Part shown: positions 63,626-64,000 of the stretch, piece by piece
Numbering within the stretch: position 1 is the first letter of the stretch
Layout of the letters: each line of letters begins with the position of its first letter
The notes under the pieces: generated by a model
Told to the model about the DNA's origin: nothing
What the model saw: only the letters and a program-made list of their open reading frames with translations
Database searches by the model: none
Origin: Billgrantia kenyensis
GTDB lineage: Bacteria > Pseudomonadota > Gammaproteobacteria > Pseudomonadales > Halomonadaceae
Direction: 5' to 3'
Length of the DNA stretch: 64,000 nucleotides
NCBI RefSeq assembly: GCF_013697085.1
Contig: NZ_JACEFT010000003.1
Coordinates: forward strand, 124,001-188,000
Translations under genes and position numbers: made by a program

Positions 63626-64000
63626 TCAGCGCCTCGCGTCCTGCACCTCCGCCCTGTCACCTGACAGGGCGTATTCTTCGATGAACTCTTCGAGCAGCTT
63701 CTGCTGCTCGGCGCTCAACGTCCTGCCCTCGAGCAGGTCGGGGCGCCTCAGCCAGGTCCGCCCCAGCGACTGTTTCAGCCGCCAGCGCCGGATCTCGCCG
63801 TGATGACCGCTGAGCAGCACATCCGGCACCCGCCGCCCGTCGATCTCCTCGGGGCGAGTATAGTGCGGGCAGTCCAACAGCCCCTCGTTGAAGGAGTCCT
63901 CGACCGCGGAGTCCTGATGTCCCAGTACGCCGGGAACCAGTCTTGCCGCGGCGTCGATCAGTACCATGGCCGGCAGCTCACCGCCACTCAGCACATAGTC
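63626..64000 (-). CDS. trmD: tRNA (guanine37-N1)-methyltransferase (partial, cut by window edge)
   Basis: C-terminal 124 codons. Methylates G37 in certain tRNAs to prevent frameshifting. [20 protein letters not shown] and [11 protein letters not shown] belong to the knotted SPOUT active site; [20 protein letters not shown] is the C-terminal tRNA-binding region. 124 bases upstream of rplS, the rpsP-rimM-trmD-rplS order. Confidence 0.97.
   Translation of the reverse strand, partial: DYVLSGGELPAMVLIDAAARLVPGVLGHQDSAVEDSFNEGLLDCPHYTRPEEIDGRRVPDVLLSGHHGEIRRWRLKQSLGRTWLRRPDLLEGRTLSAEQQKLLEEFIEEYALSGDRAEVQDARR

Overview
The window looks like core chromosome of a Halomonas-like gammaproteobacterium (family Halomonadaceae). 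The grounds are high GC content, gammaproteobacterial gene orders (cdsA-uppS-frr-pyrH-tsf-rpsB // map-glnD-dapC-arsC-dapD-dapE; rpmB-rpmG-mutM; ftsY-ftsE-ftsX-rpoH; lysS-prfB; xerD-dsbC / recJ; trmD-rplS) and Halomonas/Pseudomonas-type proteins (AlgC, DHA2 exporter, ThrC of 462 residues, SlmA). No phage, insertion sequence, CRISPR array, tRNA or rRNA was seen. The genus is an inference from protein character, not from a search.

Layout. 1-4403 (minus): translation and envelope cluster rpsB, tsf, pyrH, frr, uppS, cdsA (cdsA cut by the edge). 4718-12491 (plus): map, glnD, then lysine/diaminopimelate genes dapC, dapD, dapE with an ArsC-like gene inside and an unknown gene at the end. 12673-21017: membrane cold-shock-domain protein, slyX, trxB, a CPXCG zinc-binding-type protein, acnA, an NAD malic enzyme and a YeeE/YedE transporter. 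21146-28144 (mostly minus): trpS, ald, a thioesterase, a DUF2007 protein, rlmI, mutM, rpmG, rpmB, radC. 28278-33209 (plus): coaBC, dut, algC, argB, slmA. 33277-37319 (minus): rpoH, ftsX, ftsE, ftsY; then rsmD and zapB (plus). 38378-45031 (minus): rimI, a HolD-like gene, bolA, a DHA2 exporter, an acidic unknown, lysS, and prfB with its programmed +1 frameshift. 45289-50360 (plus): a five-domain peptide ABC transporter. 50446-51774 (minus): fadL. 52057-55135 (plus): MerR regulator, copper P-type ATPase and a 24-residue membrane peptide. 55212-64000: a glyoxalase-fold protein, yitT, recJ, thrC, hom, dsbC, xerD, rplS and partial trmD.

The least expected content lies between genes. Two families of large, structured intergenic repeats occur, always beyond gene ends. 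Family R1 (four copies) has a hairpin with invariant tip CATGGATG, or its closest match, whose stem sequence differs in every copy yet stays self-complementary, followed by a conserved box GCGCCCAGGGATGGGTT. Family R2 (three copies, about 116-141 bp) has a conserved core CGGAGTTTA...TAAATGAG set inside stems that differ completely in sequence but keep pairing, with a tandem GA/GA internal mismatch kept in two copies. This covariation indicates that structure is maintained in RNA or single-stranded DNA. These two families are the best candidates for an undescribed system here.

Other points of note: tandem PsrA-like sites upstream of fadL, a MerR-type promoter with a 20-bp spacer upstream of the copper operon, a membrane-anchored cold-shock domain, and a tiny well-initiated ORF directly after copA.
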